In this document: piece by piece, positions 43,144 to 52,211 of the stretch
Numbering within the stretch: the first letter of the stretch is position 1
Layout: every line of letters starts with the position of its first letter
NCBI RefSeq assembly: GCF_000383615.1
Contig: NZ_KB911596.1
Span: 1-64,000 of the forward strand
Source of the DNA: Streptomyces canus 299MFChir4.1
Lineage (GTDB): Bacteria; Actinomycetota; Actinomycetes; Streptomycetales; Streptomycetaceae
Length of the DNA stretch: 64,000 nt
Reading direction: 5' to 3'
The notes under the pieces: generated by a model
Database searches by the model: none
Seen by the model: the letters and a program-made list of their open reading frames with translations, nothing else
What the model was told of the DNA's origin: nothing
Made by a program: the position numbers and the translations under genes

Positions 43144-44115
43144 CTACGACACCGCTTTCTCCGCTTCTCCCGCGTACATCTTGGCGATCACCGCCTCGAT
43201 GTCCGGCTCCCGCACCGACAGATCCACCAGCGGGTACTCCGCCGCGACCCGCGCCACCAGCGCCGCCGCCGACTCGGACGCCGGGAACGCCAGCCACTGC
43301 CGCGGCCCCTCCACCCTCACCACGCGCGCGGGCGCCGCCACGATCGGCGGCAACTCCCGCTCCAGGTCCACCACCAGGGTGCGCTCACTCTCGCCCACCT
43401 CGTGGAGGCCGGCGAGCGGACCGTCGTACATCAGGCGCCCGTGGTCGATGACCATCACGCGGGAGCAGAGCTGCTCGATGTCCTGGAGGTCGTGGGTGGT
43501 CAGCAGGACCGTCGTGCCCCGCTCGGTGTTCAACTCCCGCAGGAATCCCCGCACCTTGGCCTTGGAGATGACGTCCAGCCCGATGGTGGGCTCGTCCAGG
43601 TACAGCACCTCGGGGTCGTGCAGCAGGGCCGCCGCGATGTCGCCCCGCATGCGCTGCCCCAGGGACAGCTGCCGTACCGGGACGTCCAACAGGTCGACCA
43701 GTTCGAGGAGTTCGACGCAGCGGTCGAGGTTCTCGCGGTAACGGGCGTCCGGGATGCGGTACATGCGGTGCATCAGCCGGTAGGAGTCGATCAGCGGGAG
43801 GTCCCACCAGAGCGTGGTCCGCTGTCCGAAGACGACCCCGATCCGGTGGGCCAGGCGGGTGCGTTCGCGGGACGGGTCGATGCCCGCCACCCGCAGCCGG
43901 CCACCGCTCGGGGTCAGGATGCCCGTCAGCATCTTGATCGTCGTCGACTTGCCGGCGCCGTTCGGGCCGATGTACCCGACCATCTCGCCGCGCGCCACGG
44001 TGAAGGAGATCGAGTCGACCGCCCGCACCTGGCGCCGCTCCCGTTTGAGGAAACCGGTCTTCTTGCGGACGTCGAAGACCTTCTCGACGCGGTCCAGTTC
44101 AATGAAGGCGTCCAT
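43144..44115 (-). CDS. ABC transporter ATP-binding protein
   Basis: 323-residue ATPase: Walker A GPNGAGKST (about 50-58), signature LSLGQRMRGD (variant of LSGGQ), Walker B VLYLDEPT and switch His TTHD. A C-terminal domain beyond 250 is typical of NatA-like exporters. It heads a three-gene operon with two ABC-2 type permeases (14 bp downstream to the next gene upstream in reading order). Exact start could be GTG two codons earlier. Confidence 0.9.
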   Translation of the reverse strand: MDAFIELDRVEKVFDVRKKTGFLKRERRQVRAVDSISFTVARGEMVGYIGPNGAGKSTTIKMLTGILTPSGGRLRVAGIDPSRERTRLAHRIGVVFGQRTTLWWDLPLIDSYRLMHRMYRIPDARYRENLDRCVELLELVDLLDVPVRQLSLGQRMRGDIAAALLHDPEVLYLDEPTIGLDVISKAKVRGFLRELNTERGTTVLLTTHDLQDIEQLCSRVMVIDHGRLMYDGPLAGLHEVGESERTLVVDLERELPPIVAAPARVVRVEGPRQWLAFPASESAAALVARVAAEYPLVDLSVREPDIEAVIAKMYAGEAEKAVS

Positions 44116-44129
44116 CGCCACGTCCACTT

Positions 44130-44951
44130 CTAACTCCCCGTACTCCGATACGACCCGAGCCCCGCCCGCCACGCGAGCCCCGCCAGCGCGGCGCACGCCA
44201 CCGCCACCAGCGGCGGGGTGAAGGCCGCCCACCCCGGCAGTTCCAGCGGGTACGGCCTGCCCAACACATAAGAGGCCGGCACCCAGTTGACGAAGGCGAG
44301 GGGCAGCACGAACGTCACCCCGCGCACGAAGTCCTTCCCGAACACCGTCGGCGGGTACTGAAGCAGGGTCGTACCGCCGTACGTGAACGCGTTCTGCACC
44401 TCGGAGGCGTCCTGCGCGAAGATCTGGAAGGCCGCCCCCGCCACGAACACCGCGCAGAAGATCGCCGCGCTGCTGACCACCATCAACGGCACCAGCAGCA
44501 CCTTCGCCGCACTCCAGTCGACCTCCACCGAGGTCAGCGCCCACCCCAGCACCACCGTGCCCTGGGTGATCCGGCCCAGGCGGCGCACCGCGAAACGGTC
44601 CGCGCCGATCTGCGCGAGCACCGGTGCCGGCCGCACCAGCAGGATGTCGAAGGAGCCGTCACGGATCCGCGAGCCCAGCACGTCCATCGAACCGAGCACC
44701 AGGTCGGCGATCCCGAAGGCCGTCACCGAGAGGCCGTAGAGGAAGGCGATCTCGGGCAGCCCCCAGCCGCCCAGCGAGTCGACCTGCGAGAACATCAGCA
44801 GGATCCCGACGAAGTCCAGGCCGGTCATCACCAGGTTGGCGCACATCGTGACGACGAAGGAGGTGCGGTAGGTCATGGCCGACCGGATCCACATGCCGGC
44901 GATCAGCCGGTAGGCGCGCACCCCCTCGCCCAGGCGGGACGTCTCAGCCAC
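44130..44951 (-). CDS. ABC-2 type permease (DUF990-like), second subunit
   Basis: 273-residue membrane protein with six hydrophobic segments. The pattern DGSFDILLVRPAPVLAQI after helix 2 is a hallmark of the ABC2_membrane_6 family. Pairs with the 44944 permease, which starts before and overlaps it by 8 bp. Substrate unknown. Confidence 0.88.
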   Translation of the reverse strand: MAETSRLGEGVRAYRLIAGMWIRSAMTYRTSFVVTMCANLVMTGLDFVGILLMFSQVDSLGGWGLPEIAFLYGLSVTAFGIADLVLGSMDVLGSRIRDGSFDILLVRPAPVLAQIGADRFAVRRLGRITQGTVVLGWALTSVEVDWSAAKVLLVPLMVVSSAAIFCAVFVAGAAFQIFAQDASEVQNAFTYGGTTLLQYPPTVFGKDFVRGVTFVLPLAFVNWVPASYVLGRPYPLELPGWAAFTPPLVAVACAALAGLAWRAGLGSYRSTGS

Positions 44952-45744
44952 CCTGCACCACCACCCGCCGGGTCGCCGCCGACTGCAGCAGCCGCCCGGC
45001 CGCCAGCAGCACCACCGCCCAGGTCGCCTGGAAGGCGTACGCGCCGAGCGGGTCGGTCTCCCCCATCAGCACGTCCGCCGGCATCTGGAGCTGCGCCGCC
45101 CACGGCAGCGCCCGCACGATGTCGCCCAGGACGCCCGGGAAGGCGTTGAGCGGGAACACTATGCCCGAGCAGAAGACGCCCGTGATCATCACGGCCTGCA
45201 TGATGCCCATCCCGTCCATCAGCCAGAACACGCTCAGGGCCGCGAGATAGCGGATCCCGAAACTGACGACCATCGCGAGCAGCAGCGCCACGAGCAGGGC
45301 CAGCCACGAGGTGGCGTCCGTGGGCAGCGCCATCGGGAAGAACAGGGCGCCGAACGCGAAGGGGATCACGCCCCGCCCGATCAGCTGGAACAGCGAACGA
45401 CCCAAGTCGCTCGCCAGCCACCACAGTTGGAGGTCGGCCGGACGGTACAGGTCCACCGCGATCTCACCCGTGCGAATGCGCTCGATCACGTCCTTCTCGG
45501 CACCGCCGCCCTGGATGGCCAGCGTCGAGTAGAGACACTGCCCCAGCCAGACGTAGGTCACCGCCTGCGCCTGGTCGTAGCCCCCCAGGTGGGGCTTCTC
45601 GTCCCACAGCGCGAGATACGTGTAGACGAGGATCACACCGAAGACGGTGTTGGTGAACACCCCCGCGAACGTGGCCGCGCGATATGTCGCGTATCGTCTG
45701 AATCCCCCTGCCGCGACGGCCGCGTACAACCGCCAGGAACCCAC
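44944..45744 (-). CDS. ABC-2 type permease, first subunit
   Basis: 266-residue membrane protein of the same family, with the mark RIRTGEIAVDLYRPADLQLWW. GTG start has GAGGAGGG 8-9 bases ahead. First gene of the operon 45744 to 43144. Such three-gene sets export lipids or drugs; nothing nearby tells which. Confidence 0.87.
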   Translation of the reverse strand: MGSWRLYAAVAAGGFRRYATYRAATFAGVFTNTVFGVILVYTYLALWDEKPHLGGYDQAQAVTYVWLGQCLYSTLAIQGGGAEKDVIERIRTGEIAVDLYRPADLQLWWLASDLGRSLFQLIGRGVIPFAFGALFFPMALPTDATSWLALLVALLLAMVVSFGIRYLAALSVFWLMDGMGIMQAVMITGVFCSGIVFPLNAFPGVLGDIVRALPWAAQLQMPADVLMGETDPLGAYAFQATWAVVLLAAGRLLQSAATRRVVVQGG

Positions 45745-45947
45745 ATCAACAGCCCTCCTCGGCCCGCGGACACCGAAGCGCAGGAGCGTACTGCGCAGGT
45801 GACGGGGCGGGCCAGCCATTTTCCCGGGCGAGACGCGCGCCATATCCGGGAACGGAACGCAGGGTGCGAGAGTCTTCAACAGGGGACGCAGAAGGCGTAC
45901 GAGGTCGTACGGGAACGTACGACGCGAAACAGGAGTCCGTGCACGAG

Positions 45948-48365
45948 ATGAGCGACCAGCCGCAGCAGCCGACGACCGAGGGCTGGGCACCGAAAGACCC
46001 ACAGGCGCCCGCAGAGCCCGACGGGAAGAAGAAGGCCAAGCGGCCCAAGCGCACCGGCTGGCGACGGGTGATCCCGACCTGGCGGATGGTGCTTGGGACC
46101 TTCGTCCTCGGCCTGATCGCCCTGGCCGGCCTGTTCTTCCTCGGCTACTCCATGGTCAACATCCCGCCGGCCAACGCCCTCGCCACCAAGCAGACCAACG
46201 TCTACCTCTACGCCGACGGCAGCCAGCTCGCCCGCGACGGCGAGGTCAACCGCGAGAACGTCTCCCTCGCACAGGTCTCCAAGGACGCCCAGCACGCCGT
46301 ACTCGCCGCCGAGGACCGCGACTTCTACACCGAGTCCGCGATCGACCCGAAGGCCATACTCCGCGCCGGCTGGAACACCGCCACCGGCAAGGGCAAGCAG
46401 TCCGGCTCGACGATCACCCAGCAGTACGTGAAGAACTACTACCTGGCCCAGGAGCAGACCGTCACCCGCAAGGTGAAGGAGTTCTTCATCTCGATCAAGC
46501 TGGACCGCACCCAGCCCAAGGACCGGATCCTCGAGGGCTACCTCAACACCAGCTACTTCGGCCGCAACGCCTACGGCATCCAGGCCGCCGCCCAGGCCTA
46601 CTACGGCAAGGACGCCGTCGACCTCGACCCGGCCCACGCCGCCTACCTCGCCGCGCTGGTCAACGCGCCGAGCGAGTACGACGTCGTCGCGCACCCCGAG
46701 AACAAGGCGGCGGCCCAGGCCCGCTGGAACTACGTCCTGGACGGCATGGTCAAGAAGGGCTGGCTCGCCCAGTCCGAGCGCACCGGGCTGAAGTTCCCGA
46801 TGCCGAAGGAGCAGACCGTCTCCACCGGCCTGTCCGGGCAGCGCGGCTACATCAAGGACGCGGTCGAGGACTACATCATCAAGAACAAGATCCTCACCAA
46901 GGACCAGTTGGCAGCCGGCGGCTACCGCATCACCACCACCCTGCAGAAGAGCAAGCAGGACGCCTTCGTGAAGGCGGTGAACGACCAGGTGATGAAGAAG
47001 CTCGACAAGAAGAACAACAAGGCCGACAACTACGTCCGCGCGGGCGGCGCCTCCATCGACCCGAAGACCGGCAAGGTCGTCGCCATGTACGGCGGCATCG
47101 ACTACGTCAAGCAGTACACGAACGGCGCGACCCGAGGCGACTTCCAGGTCGGCTCCATCTTCAAGCCCATCGTGTTCGCCTCCGCCGTCCAGAACCACTC
47201 CGAGACCCAGGACGGCGAGCTCATCACCCCCAACACCTACTACGACGGCACCAACAGGCGGCCCGTCGTCGGGTGGAACGGCGGCACCTACGCCCCCGAG
47301 AACGAGGACCAGGGCTCCTACGGCGACATCACCGTCCGCGCGGCCACCGACAAGTCCGTCAACTCGGTGTACGCGCAGATGGCCGTCGACGTCGGCTCCG
47401 ACAAGGTCAAGCAGACCGCGATCGACCTGGGCATCCCCTCCGACACCCCCGACCTGACGGCGTCCCCGTCCATCGCGCTCGGCGTGAACACCGCGAGCGT
47501 CCTCGACATGGCGGAGGCCTACGCCACCCTCGCCAACCACGGCCGGCACGGCACGTACACGATGATCGACAAGATCACCAAGGACAACGCGGAGACCGTC
47601 GAGCTGCCCCGGCAGAAGACCGAGCAGGCCGTCAGCCGCGAGGCCGCCGACACCACCACCTCGATCCTCCAGAGCGTCGTCGAGAACGGCACCGCCACCG
47701 CCGCCCAGGGCGCGGACCGCCCCGCCGCGGGCAAGACCGGCACCGCCGAGGAGGACACCGCGGCCTGGTTCGCCGGCTACACCCCCGAACTCGCCACGGT
47801 CGTCTCCGTCATGGGCCAGGACCCGGTGACCGCCGCGCACAAGTCGCTGTACGGCGCGCTGGGCCTGCAGCGCGTCAACGGCGGCGGACCGCCCGCCGAG
47901 ATCTGGGCGCAGTACACCAAGTCCGCCCTCAAGGGGAAGCCGGCCGGCGAGTTCGACCTCGAACTCCAGCCGGGCGCCGAGACCCAGGCGCCGAGCAGCC
48001 AGGCCCCCGTCGACCCGACCACGGGCGGCGAGGACGACGGCGGCACCACGGGCGACACCACCGGCGGCCAGGACACCGGGGGCCAGACCCAGGGGCAGAC
48101 CCGGGGCCAGGACAACGGCGGCACGACGGGCGAGACGAACGGCGGCACCACCGCGACGGGCGGCACCACCGGGGGCACGACCGACGGCGGCACGGCCACC
48201 GGCGGGACCACGGGGGGCACCACGAACGGCGGCACCACGACCGACGGCGGCACCACCGACGGCGGCACGACGGGCGAGACGAACGGCGGCACCACCGGAG
48301 ACACACCGAGCGGCGGGGCGACCACGGAAGGCGCGGGCCTGGTGAGCACGACCAGACGGGACTGA
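45948..48365 (+). CDS. Class A penicillin-binding protein
   Basis: Bifunctional peptidoglycan synthase, 805 residues. Lys-rich cytoplasmic tail, one membrane helix (about 45-67), GT51 transglycosylase with EDRDFY (Glu near 121) and STITQQYVKN, then a transpeptidase with SIFK (Ser near 403), SVNS and KTGTAEE (near 594). The last 120 residues are Gly/Thr/Asp repeats (GGTTGGTT type), presumably wall-spanning. GTG at 45939 is an alternative start with AGGAG close by. Confidence 0.92.
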   Translation: MSDQPQQPTTEGWAPKDPQAPAEPDGKKKAKRPKRTGWRRVIPTWRMVLGTFVLGLIALAGLFFLGYSMVNIPPANALATKQTNVYLYADGSQLARDGEVNRENVSLAQVSKDAQHAVLAAEDRDFYTESAIDPKAILRAGWNTATGKGKQSGSTITQQYVKNYYLAQEQTVTRKVKEFFISIKLDRTQPKDRILEGYLNTSYFGRNAYGIQAAAQAYYGKDAVDLDPAHAAYLAALVNAPSEYDVVAHPENKAAAQARWNYVLDGMVKKGWLAQSERTGLKFPMPKEQTVSTGLSGQRGYIKDAVEDYIIKNKILTKDQLAAGGYRITTTLQKSKQDAFVKAVNDQVMKKLDKKNNKADNYVRAGGASIDPKTGKVVAMYGGIDYVKQYTNGATRGDFQVGSIFKPIVFASAVQNHSETQDGELITPNTYYDGTNRRPVVGWNGGTYAPENEDQGSYGDITVRAATDKSVNSVYAQMAVDVGSDKVKQTAIDLGIPSDTPDLTASPSIALGVNTASVLDMAEAYATLANHGRHGTYTMIDKITKDNAETVELPRQKTEQAVSREAADTTTSILQSVVENGTATAAQGADRPAAGKTGTAEEDTAAWFAGYTPELATVVSVMGQDPVTAAHKSLYGALGLQRVNGGGPPAEIWAQYTKSALKGKPAGEFDLELQPGAETQAPSSQAPVDPTTGGEDDGGTTGDTTGGQDTGGQTQGQTRGQDNGGTTGETNGGTTATGGTTGGTTDGGTATGGTTGGTTNGGTTTDGGTTDGGTTGETNGGTTGDTPSGGATTEGAGLVSTTRRD
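48030..48330. repeat. Gly-Thr coding repeat in the PBP tail
   Basis: Irregular repeats of a GGCGGCACCACG-type unit encode GGTT and DGG blocks. In-frame length change by recombination is possible. Confidence 0.7.
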
Positions 48366-48382
48366 ACGTCCCACGGCACGGC

Positions 48383-48414
48383 GAGGGGCCGGTGACTGCT
48401 GTCACCGGCCCCTC
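48383..48414. terminator. Bidirectional terminator
   Basis: A perfect 14-bp stem with loop TGCT lies between the convergent PBP and GroES-like genes. Confidence 0.8.
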
Positions 48415-48439
48415 TCGCGTCGATCCACAAATAGTCGGT

Positions 48440-48790
48440 CTACAGGTACAGGCCCGTCGAGTCCTCGGAGCCCTCGAACCGGTCGGCCGCCACCGCGTGC
48501 AGATCACGCTCACGCATGAGGACATAACCGGTCCCGCGCACCTCGACCTCGGCCCGGTCCTCGGGGTCGTACAGCACCCGGTCACCCGGCTCCACGGTCC
48601 GTACGTTCTGCCCCACGGCGACGACCTCGGCCCACGCCAGCCGGCGTCCGACGGCCGCGGTGGCGGGAATCAGGATGCCGCCTCCCGACCGCCGCTCGCC
48701 CTCACCGTTCTCCTGCCGCACGAGTACGCGGTCGTGCAGCATCCGGATGGGCAGCTTGTCCTGTGGGATGTCGTTTCTCTTGGCGCTCAC
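48440..48790 (-). CDS. GroES-like co-chaperone protein
   Basis: 116-residue Cpn10-fold protein: LPIRMLHDRVLVR at the start, GGGILIPATA (mobile-loop region), WAEVVAVGQNVRTVEPGDRVLYDPED. It lacks a groEL partner here and the mobile loop is not the canonical one, so it may act separately from the main chaperonin. It stands upstream of a DUF3618 gene's end on the same strand. Confidence 0.85.
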   Translation of the reverse strand: MSAKRNDIPQDKLPIRMLHDRVLVRQENGEGERRSGGGILIPATAAVGRRLAWAEVVAVGQNVRTVEPGDRVLYDPEDRAEVEVRGTGYVLMRERDLHAVAADRFEGSEDSTGLYL

Positions 48791-48834
48791 GCCACTGAAC
48801 CTACCTGTCCTCGACGCCCGTGTACGCGGCCGGG

Positions 48835-49164
48835 TCAGCCCTTGCGGCGCCGGGTTCCCAGGGCGAGCAGCCCCACGAGTCCCACGGCGACGAGGGCGAC
48901 GGGCAGGACGCGCTCCAGACGAGGAGCGCCCCCCTCGTCCACGAACTGGGCCTTCACGTCCGTGACCGCCTTGTTGACGGAGACGTACGCCCGCCCGAGC
49001 GTGTGGTCGATGTTGGAGACGACTTTGGCCTTGGCGTCGCCGACGATCGTCTTCGGGTGCACCCGCACCCCGATCTCGTCGAGCGTGTCTGCCAGCACCT
49101 CGCGGCGGCGCTTGATGTCCGCCTCGATCTGCGCCGGGGTTCTGATGTCCGACGTGTCCGCCAC
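48835..49164 (-). CDS. DUF3618 membrane-tail protein
   Basis: 109 residues. N-terminal half has the DUF3618 pattern (TPAQIEADIKRRREVLADTLDEIG). One membrane helix near the end (VLPVALVAVGLVGLLALG) is followed by TRRRKG. GGAGG lies 7 bases ahead of the GTG start. Role unknown; related proteins accompany phage-shock or envelope genes. Confidence 0.85.
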   Translation of the reverse strand: MADTSDIRTPAQIEADIKRRREVLADTLDEIGVRVHPKTIVGDAKAKVVSNIDHTLGRAYVSVNKAVTDVKAQFVDEGGAPRLERVLPVALVAVGLVGLLALGTRRRKG

Positions 49165-49257
49165 GGTAGAGCCTCCGGGGTCGCTGCTACTTGTCCTGGA
49201 CAGTCTGTCAGTTCCGGCCGCGCCCGCACTGTCAGGACCCCCGGTTACGCTGACCCA

Positions 49258-49725
49258 ATGAGCGAGCGACTCCAGCCCGGGGACGTGGCCCCCGCCTTCA
49301 CCCTCCCCGACGCCGACGGCAACGACGTATCCCTCTCCGCCCACAAGGGCCGCAAGGTCATCGTCTACTTCTACCCGGCCGCCCTGACCCCCGGCTGCAC
49401 GAAGCAGGCCTGCGACTTCACCGACAACCTGGAGGTGCTGGCCGGCGCGGGCTACGACGTCCTCGGCATCTCCCCGGACGCCCCGGAGAAGCTGGCGAAA
49501 TTCCGCGAGAAGGAATCCCTCAAGGTCACCCTCCTCGCCGACCCGGAGAAGACCGTCACCGAGGCCTACGGCGCCTACGGCGAGAAGAAGAACTACGGCA
49601 AGACCTACATGGGCGTCATCCGCTCCACGATCGTCGTGGACGAGGACGGCAAGGTCGAGCGGGCCCTGTACAACGTCCGGGCGACCGGCCACGTGGCGAA
49701 GATCATCAAGGACCTGGGCATCTGA
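49258..49725 (+). CDS. bcp: Bcp-type thioredoxin-dependent peroxidase
   Basis: 155-residue peroxiredoxin that reduces hydroperoxides. Peroxidatic Cys is in the motif TPGCTKQACDFTD, with the resolving Cys five residues later, as in Bcp. Probably leaderless, with TACGCT ending 6 bases ahead of ATG. Divergent from DUF3618. Confidence 0.92.
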   Translation: MSERLQPGDVAPAFTLPDADGNDVSLSAHKGRKVIVYFYPAALTPGCTKQACDFTDNLEVLAGAGYDVLGISPDAPEKLAKFREKESLKVTLLADPEKTVTEAYGAYGEKKNYGKTYMGVIRSTIVVDEDGKVERALYNVRATGHVAKIIKDLGI

Positions 49726-49747
49726 GCCTGCCCGTTTCCCCTGCCGA

Positions 49748-49780
49748 GCGGCTCGCACCGGAATGCCGGGTGCGGGCCGC
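49748..49780 (+). terminator. bcp terminator
   Basis: GCGGCTCGCACC pairs with GGTGCGGGCCGC (one G-T) and is followed by TTTACGTTT. Confidence 0.7.
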
Positions 49781-49867
49781 TTTACGTTTCGGGCGTGACT
49801 GTCGAATAAGCGGTTCGTTACTCCGTACGAGGTCGCGAACGTGTGGCCGACATCAGGAGGATCGGAC

Positions 49868-50866
49868 GTGCAGAACCCGTACGGCAAGGAACAACTCACA
49901 CCAGTCGTAGCCGAGGCGCGCAACTGGACGGATCTCATGCGGCGGCTCGGCCTCAGGACCAGCGGAGGGCAACGGCGTGTGCTGCAGGAGAAGGTTGCGG
50001 AGCACGGCCTCGACACGAGCCACTTCGTCAAGCGCAGCCCTTGGCGCAAGTACCCAGACGCCGCTATCGCTGAAGCCGCCGCCTCCTCATCCTCATTGCG
50101 CGAGGTCGCATTGAAGCTGGGAGCCACCCCAGCCACTGGCACCCTGTCCCACATTCGCCGCCGTATTCATGCCGCGGGCATCGACATCAGCCACTTCCCG
50201 GGCATCAACCGACCTGAATTGGACCTCCCTTTCACCACCAAACAACTCAGGGCGGCTGCAGCAACGGCGGCCAGTGTGCGCGGCGTGGCTCGCGCCCTGG
50301 GTGTGCCGGACGACAGCCGCTCGCGCGCGACGCTCAGCCGCATGCTGCATGCCGAGGGCATCGACATGCGGCACTTCGCGCATCAGCGCGTTTCGATCCC
50401 CGACGACTTGCTCCGCGCCCTCGTGCCGCGTTCCACCAGCTACGCCGACGTAGTGCGAGGCCTCGGCCTGGAGGTCAACGACACCAATCATCGACGAGTC
50501 CGGCGCGCGACAACCCGGCTCGGTCTCGACACGGGCCACTTCAAGCGCCGGACGTGGGCACACCCGGATCGGCCGGCGCCCCAGCCCATCGCGCAGCGAG
50601 TACTTGTCGTCCTGCCCTCCGACGCGGGGCGAACCAACAGATCCCAGCTTCACCGGGCACTGACCGAGGTCGGAGTGCCGTATTCCTGCGAGACCTGCGG
50701 CAACACGGGTGAGTGGCTGGGGCAGTCGATCACGCTGCAGATCGACCACGTCAACGGAGACTGGCGGGACAATCGCCGGGAGAATCTCCGGTATCTGTGC
50801 CCCAACTGTCATGCGCTGACGGAGACGTGGTGTCGCCAGAAGGTCAGGGCTTCACTCGTCGCGTAA
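49868..50866 (+). CDS. HNH nuclease with four internal HTH-like repeats
   Basis: 332-residue protein. Four successive modules of about 60 residues each end in G-[LI]-D-x-[SRG]-H-F: GLDTSHF, GIDISHF, GIDMRHF, GLDTGHF. Each module has a short helix-turn-helix-like helix pair. The C-terminus is an HNH zinc domain: CETCG, LQIDHVNGDWRDNRRENLRYLCPNCH, giving two CxxC pairs and the catalytic His of IDHVNG. GTG start has AGGAGG at 7 bases. Adjacent to a tRNA-Leu gene and weaker codon bias; transfer likely. Looks like a sequence-specific homing-type nuclease; this is inference. Confidence 0.78.
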   Translation: MQNPYGKEQLTPVVAEARNWTDLMRRLGLRTSGGQRRVLQEKVAEHGLDTSHFVKRSPWRKYPDAAIAEAAASSSSLREVALKLGATPATGTLSHIRRRIHAAGIDISHFPGINRPELDLPFTTKQLRAAAATAASVRGVARALGVPDDSRSRATLSRMLHAEGIDMRHFAHQRVSIPDDLLRALVPRSTSYADVVRGLGLEVNDTNHRRVRRATTRLGLDTGHFKRRTWAHPDRPAPQPIAQRVLVVLPSDAGRTNRSQLHRALTEVGVPYSCETCGNTGEWLGQSITLQIDHVNGDWRDNRRENLRYLCPNCHALTETWCRQKVRASLVA

Positions 50867-50919
50867 CTTGCTCAACCCTTACACTGAACGCTGCGGTCAA
50901 GCTTGATGACCGTTTTTGA

Positions 50920-51004
50920 GCGGCCGTGATGGAATTTGGCAGTCATGCTGGGTTTAGGTCCCAGTGGGTTAACACCCGTGTGGGTTCGAGTCCCACCGGC
51001 CGCA
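50920..51004 (+). tRNA. tRNA-Leu (anticodon UAG)
   Basis: Acceptor GCGGCCG pairs with CGGCCGC, discriminator A. Anticodon arm CTGGG-TTTAGGT-CCCAG gives TAG. A long variable arm and a perfect T-arm with TTCGAGT follow. CCA is not encoded. 85 bases, intact. Confidence 0.95.
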
Positions 51005-51008
51005 CGAA

Positions 51009-51042
51009 CCAGAGGGGCCGTCCTGCGGGACGGCCCCTCTGG
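51009..51042 (+). terminator. tRNA-Leu terminator
   Basis: Perfect 15-bp stem with TGCG loop, 4 bases after the tRNA; also serves the convergent rdgB gene. Confidence 0.8.
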
Positions 51043-51047
51043 CCTCC

Positions 51048-51650
51048 TCAGCCCAACAACTCCCGCACCACCGGCACCAGCGCCCGAAACGCCTCCCCCC
51101 GGTGGCTGATCGCGTTCTTCTCCTCTGCCGACATCTCGGCGCACGTCCGTGTCTCGCCGTGCGGCTGGAGGATCGGGTCGTAGCCGAAGCCGTTCGTGCC
51201 GACGGGGGTGTGGCGGAGGGTGCCCTTCAGTCGGCCCTCGACCACCCGCTCCGTGCCGTCCGGCAGGGCCAGGGCCGCCGCGCAGGCGAAGTGGGCGCCC
51301 CGGTGTTCGTCGGCGATGTCCGAGAGCTGGGCCAGCAGCAACTCCAGGTTCGCGCGGTCGTCTCCGTGCCTCCCCGACCAGCGGGCCGAGAAGATGCCCG
51401 GGGCGCCGTTGAGGACGTCCACGCAGAGGCCCGAGTCGTCGGCGACGGCGGGCAGGCCCGTGGCCTGGGCCAACGCGTGGGCCTTGAGCAGGGCGTTCTC
51501 GGCGAAGGTGACGCCGGTTTCCTTGACGTCGGGGATCTCGGGGTACGCGTCCGCGCCGACGAGGTCGAAGGGCAGACCTGCGTCGGCGAGGATCGCGTGG
51601 AGCTCGGTGATTTTGCCGGCGTTGCGGGTGGCGAGGATCAGGCGGGTCAT
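51048..51650 (-). CDS. rdgB: dITP/XTP pyrophosphatase (RdgB/HAM1)
   Basis: 200-residue NTP sanitising enzyme that removes inosine and xanthosine triphosphates. Motifs LATRNAGKITEL at the start, VADDSGLCVDVLNGAPG and the late GFGYDPIL and ISHRGEA match the family in full. Start ATG 51650 has GGTGGG. Confidence 0.93.
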   Translation of the reverse strand: MTRLILATRNAGKITELHAILADAGLPFDLVGADAYPEIPDVKETGVTFAENALLKAHALAQATGLPAVADDSGLCVDVLNGAPGIFSARWSGRHGDDRANLELLLAQLSDIADEHRGAHFACAAALALPDGTERVVEGRLKGTLRHTPVGTNGFGYDPILQPHGETRTCAEMSAEEKNAISHRGEAFRALVPVVRELLG

Positions 51651-51661
51651 GCCCACCAGTA

Positions 51662-52066
51662 TTACGGCGTGCAGACCTTGGTCAGTTCGCCGGCCGCGTC
51701 GGTGACGGGGCTCAGGTCCGGGGTCTCGTCGCCGTTCTTGACGGCCGTGCGGACATTGGTCACGGCCGTGCTGAGGTCGTCGACCGCCTTGTTGACGTCG
51801 GCGTTGTCCGTCTTGTCGCCGATCTCGTCGAGGTTCTGGTCGATGGCGGCGAGGGACTCGTCGATCTGGGTCGGGTCGTTCGACGCGTTCTCCACGGCCT
51901 GCTGGAGGTCCGTGACGCTGTCGGCGACGGCCTCGGCGGTCTGGACGCAGTCCAGGGCCTTGCTGACGGCGTCGCAGCCGGTGGTGAGGCCGGCCGTGAG
52001 TGCTACGGCGGCCACCGCGGCGGCGATGGTGATACGGCGACTGCGGCGGCGTCGGCTCGCGGCCAT
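51662..52066 (-). CDS. Small lipoprotein, coiled-coil
   Basis: 134 residues. Arg-rich signal with lipobox LTTGC (Cys about 31). The mature part is acidic helical heptads (DLQQAVENASND, DQNLDEIGDKTDNADVNKAVDDLS) likely forming a coiled coil, with two further Cys. No family. It lies 11 bp upstream of rdgB and probably shares its transcript. Confidence 0.8.
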   Translation of the reverse strand: MAASRRRRSRRITIAAAVAAVALTAGLTTGCDAVSKALDCVQTAEAVADSVTDLQQAVENASNDPTQIDESLAAIDQNLDEIGDKTDNADVNKAVDDLSTAVTNVRTAVKNGDETPDLSPVTDAAGELTKVCTP

Positions 52067-52211
52067 GGATCTGTTCCTCCCTGTGGCAGGCCTCGGGAGG
52101 CCCCCGTTGACTGGCCGGGCGCCCGTTGTGCACAGCGGGCGCCCGTACTCCCGAAGACGCCGGGACGGCGGGGCGGGTTGCGCGCGCCGGCCACCGTTCT
52201 TGGCGGTCCCT

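Noticed and set aside
45876..48374. Minus-strand frame opposite the PBP gene
   Set aside because: Mirror of the PBP coding sequence with Val/Gly/Arg composition.
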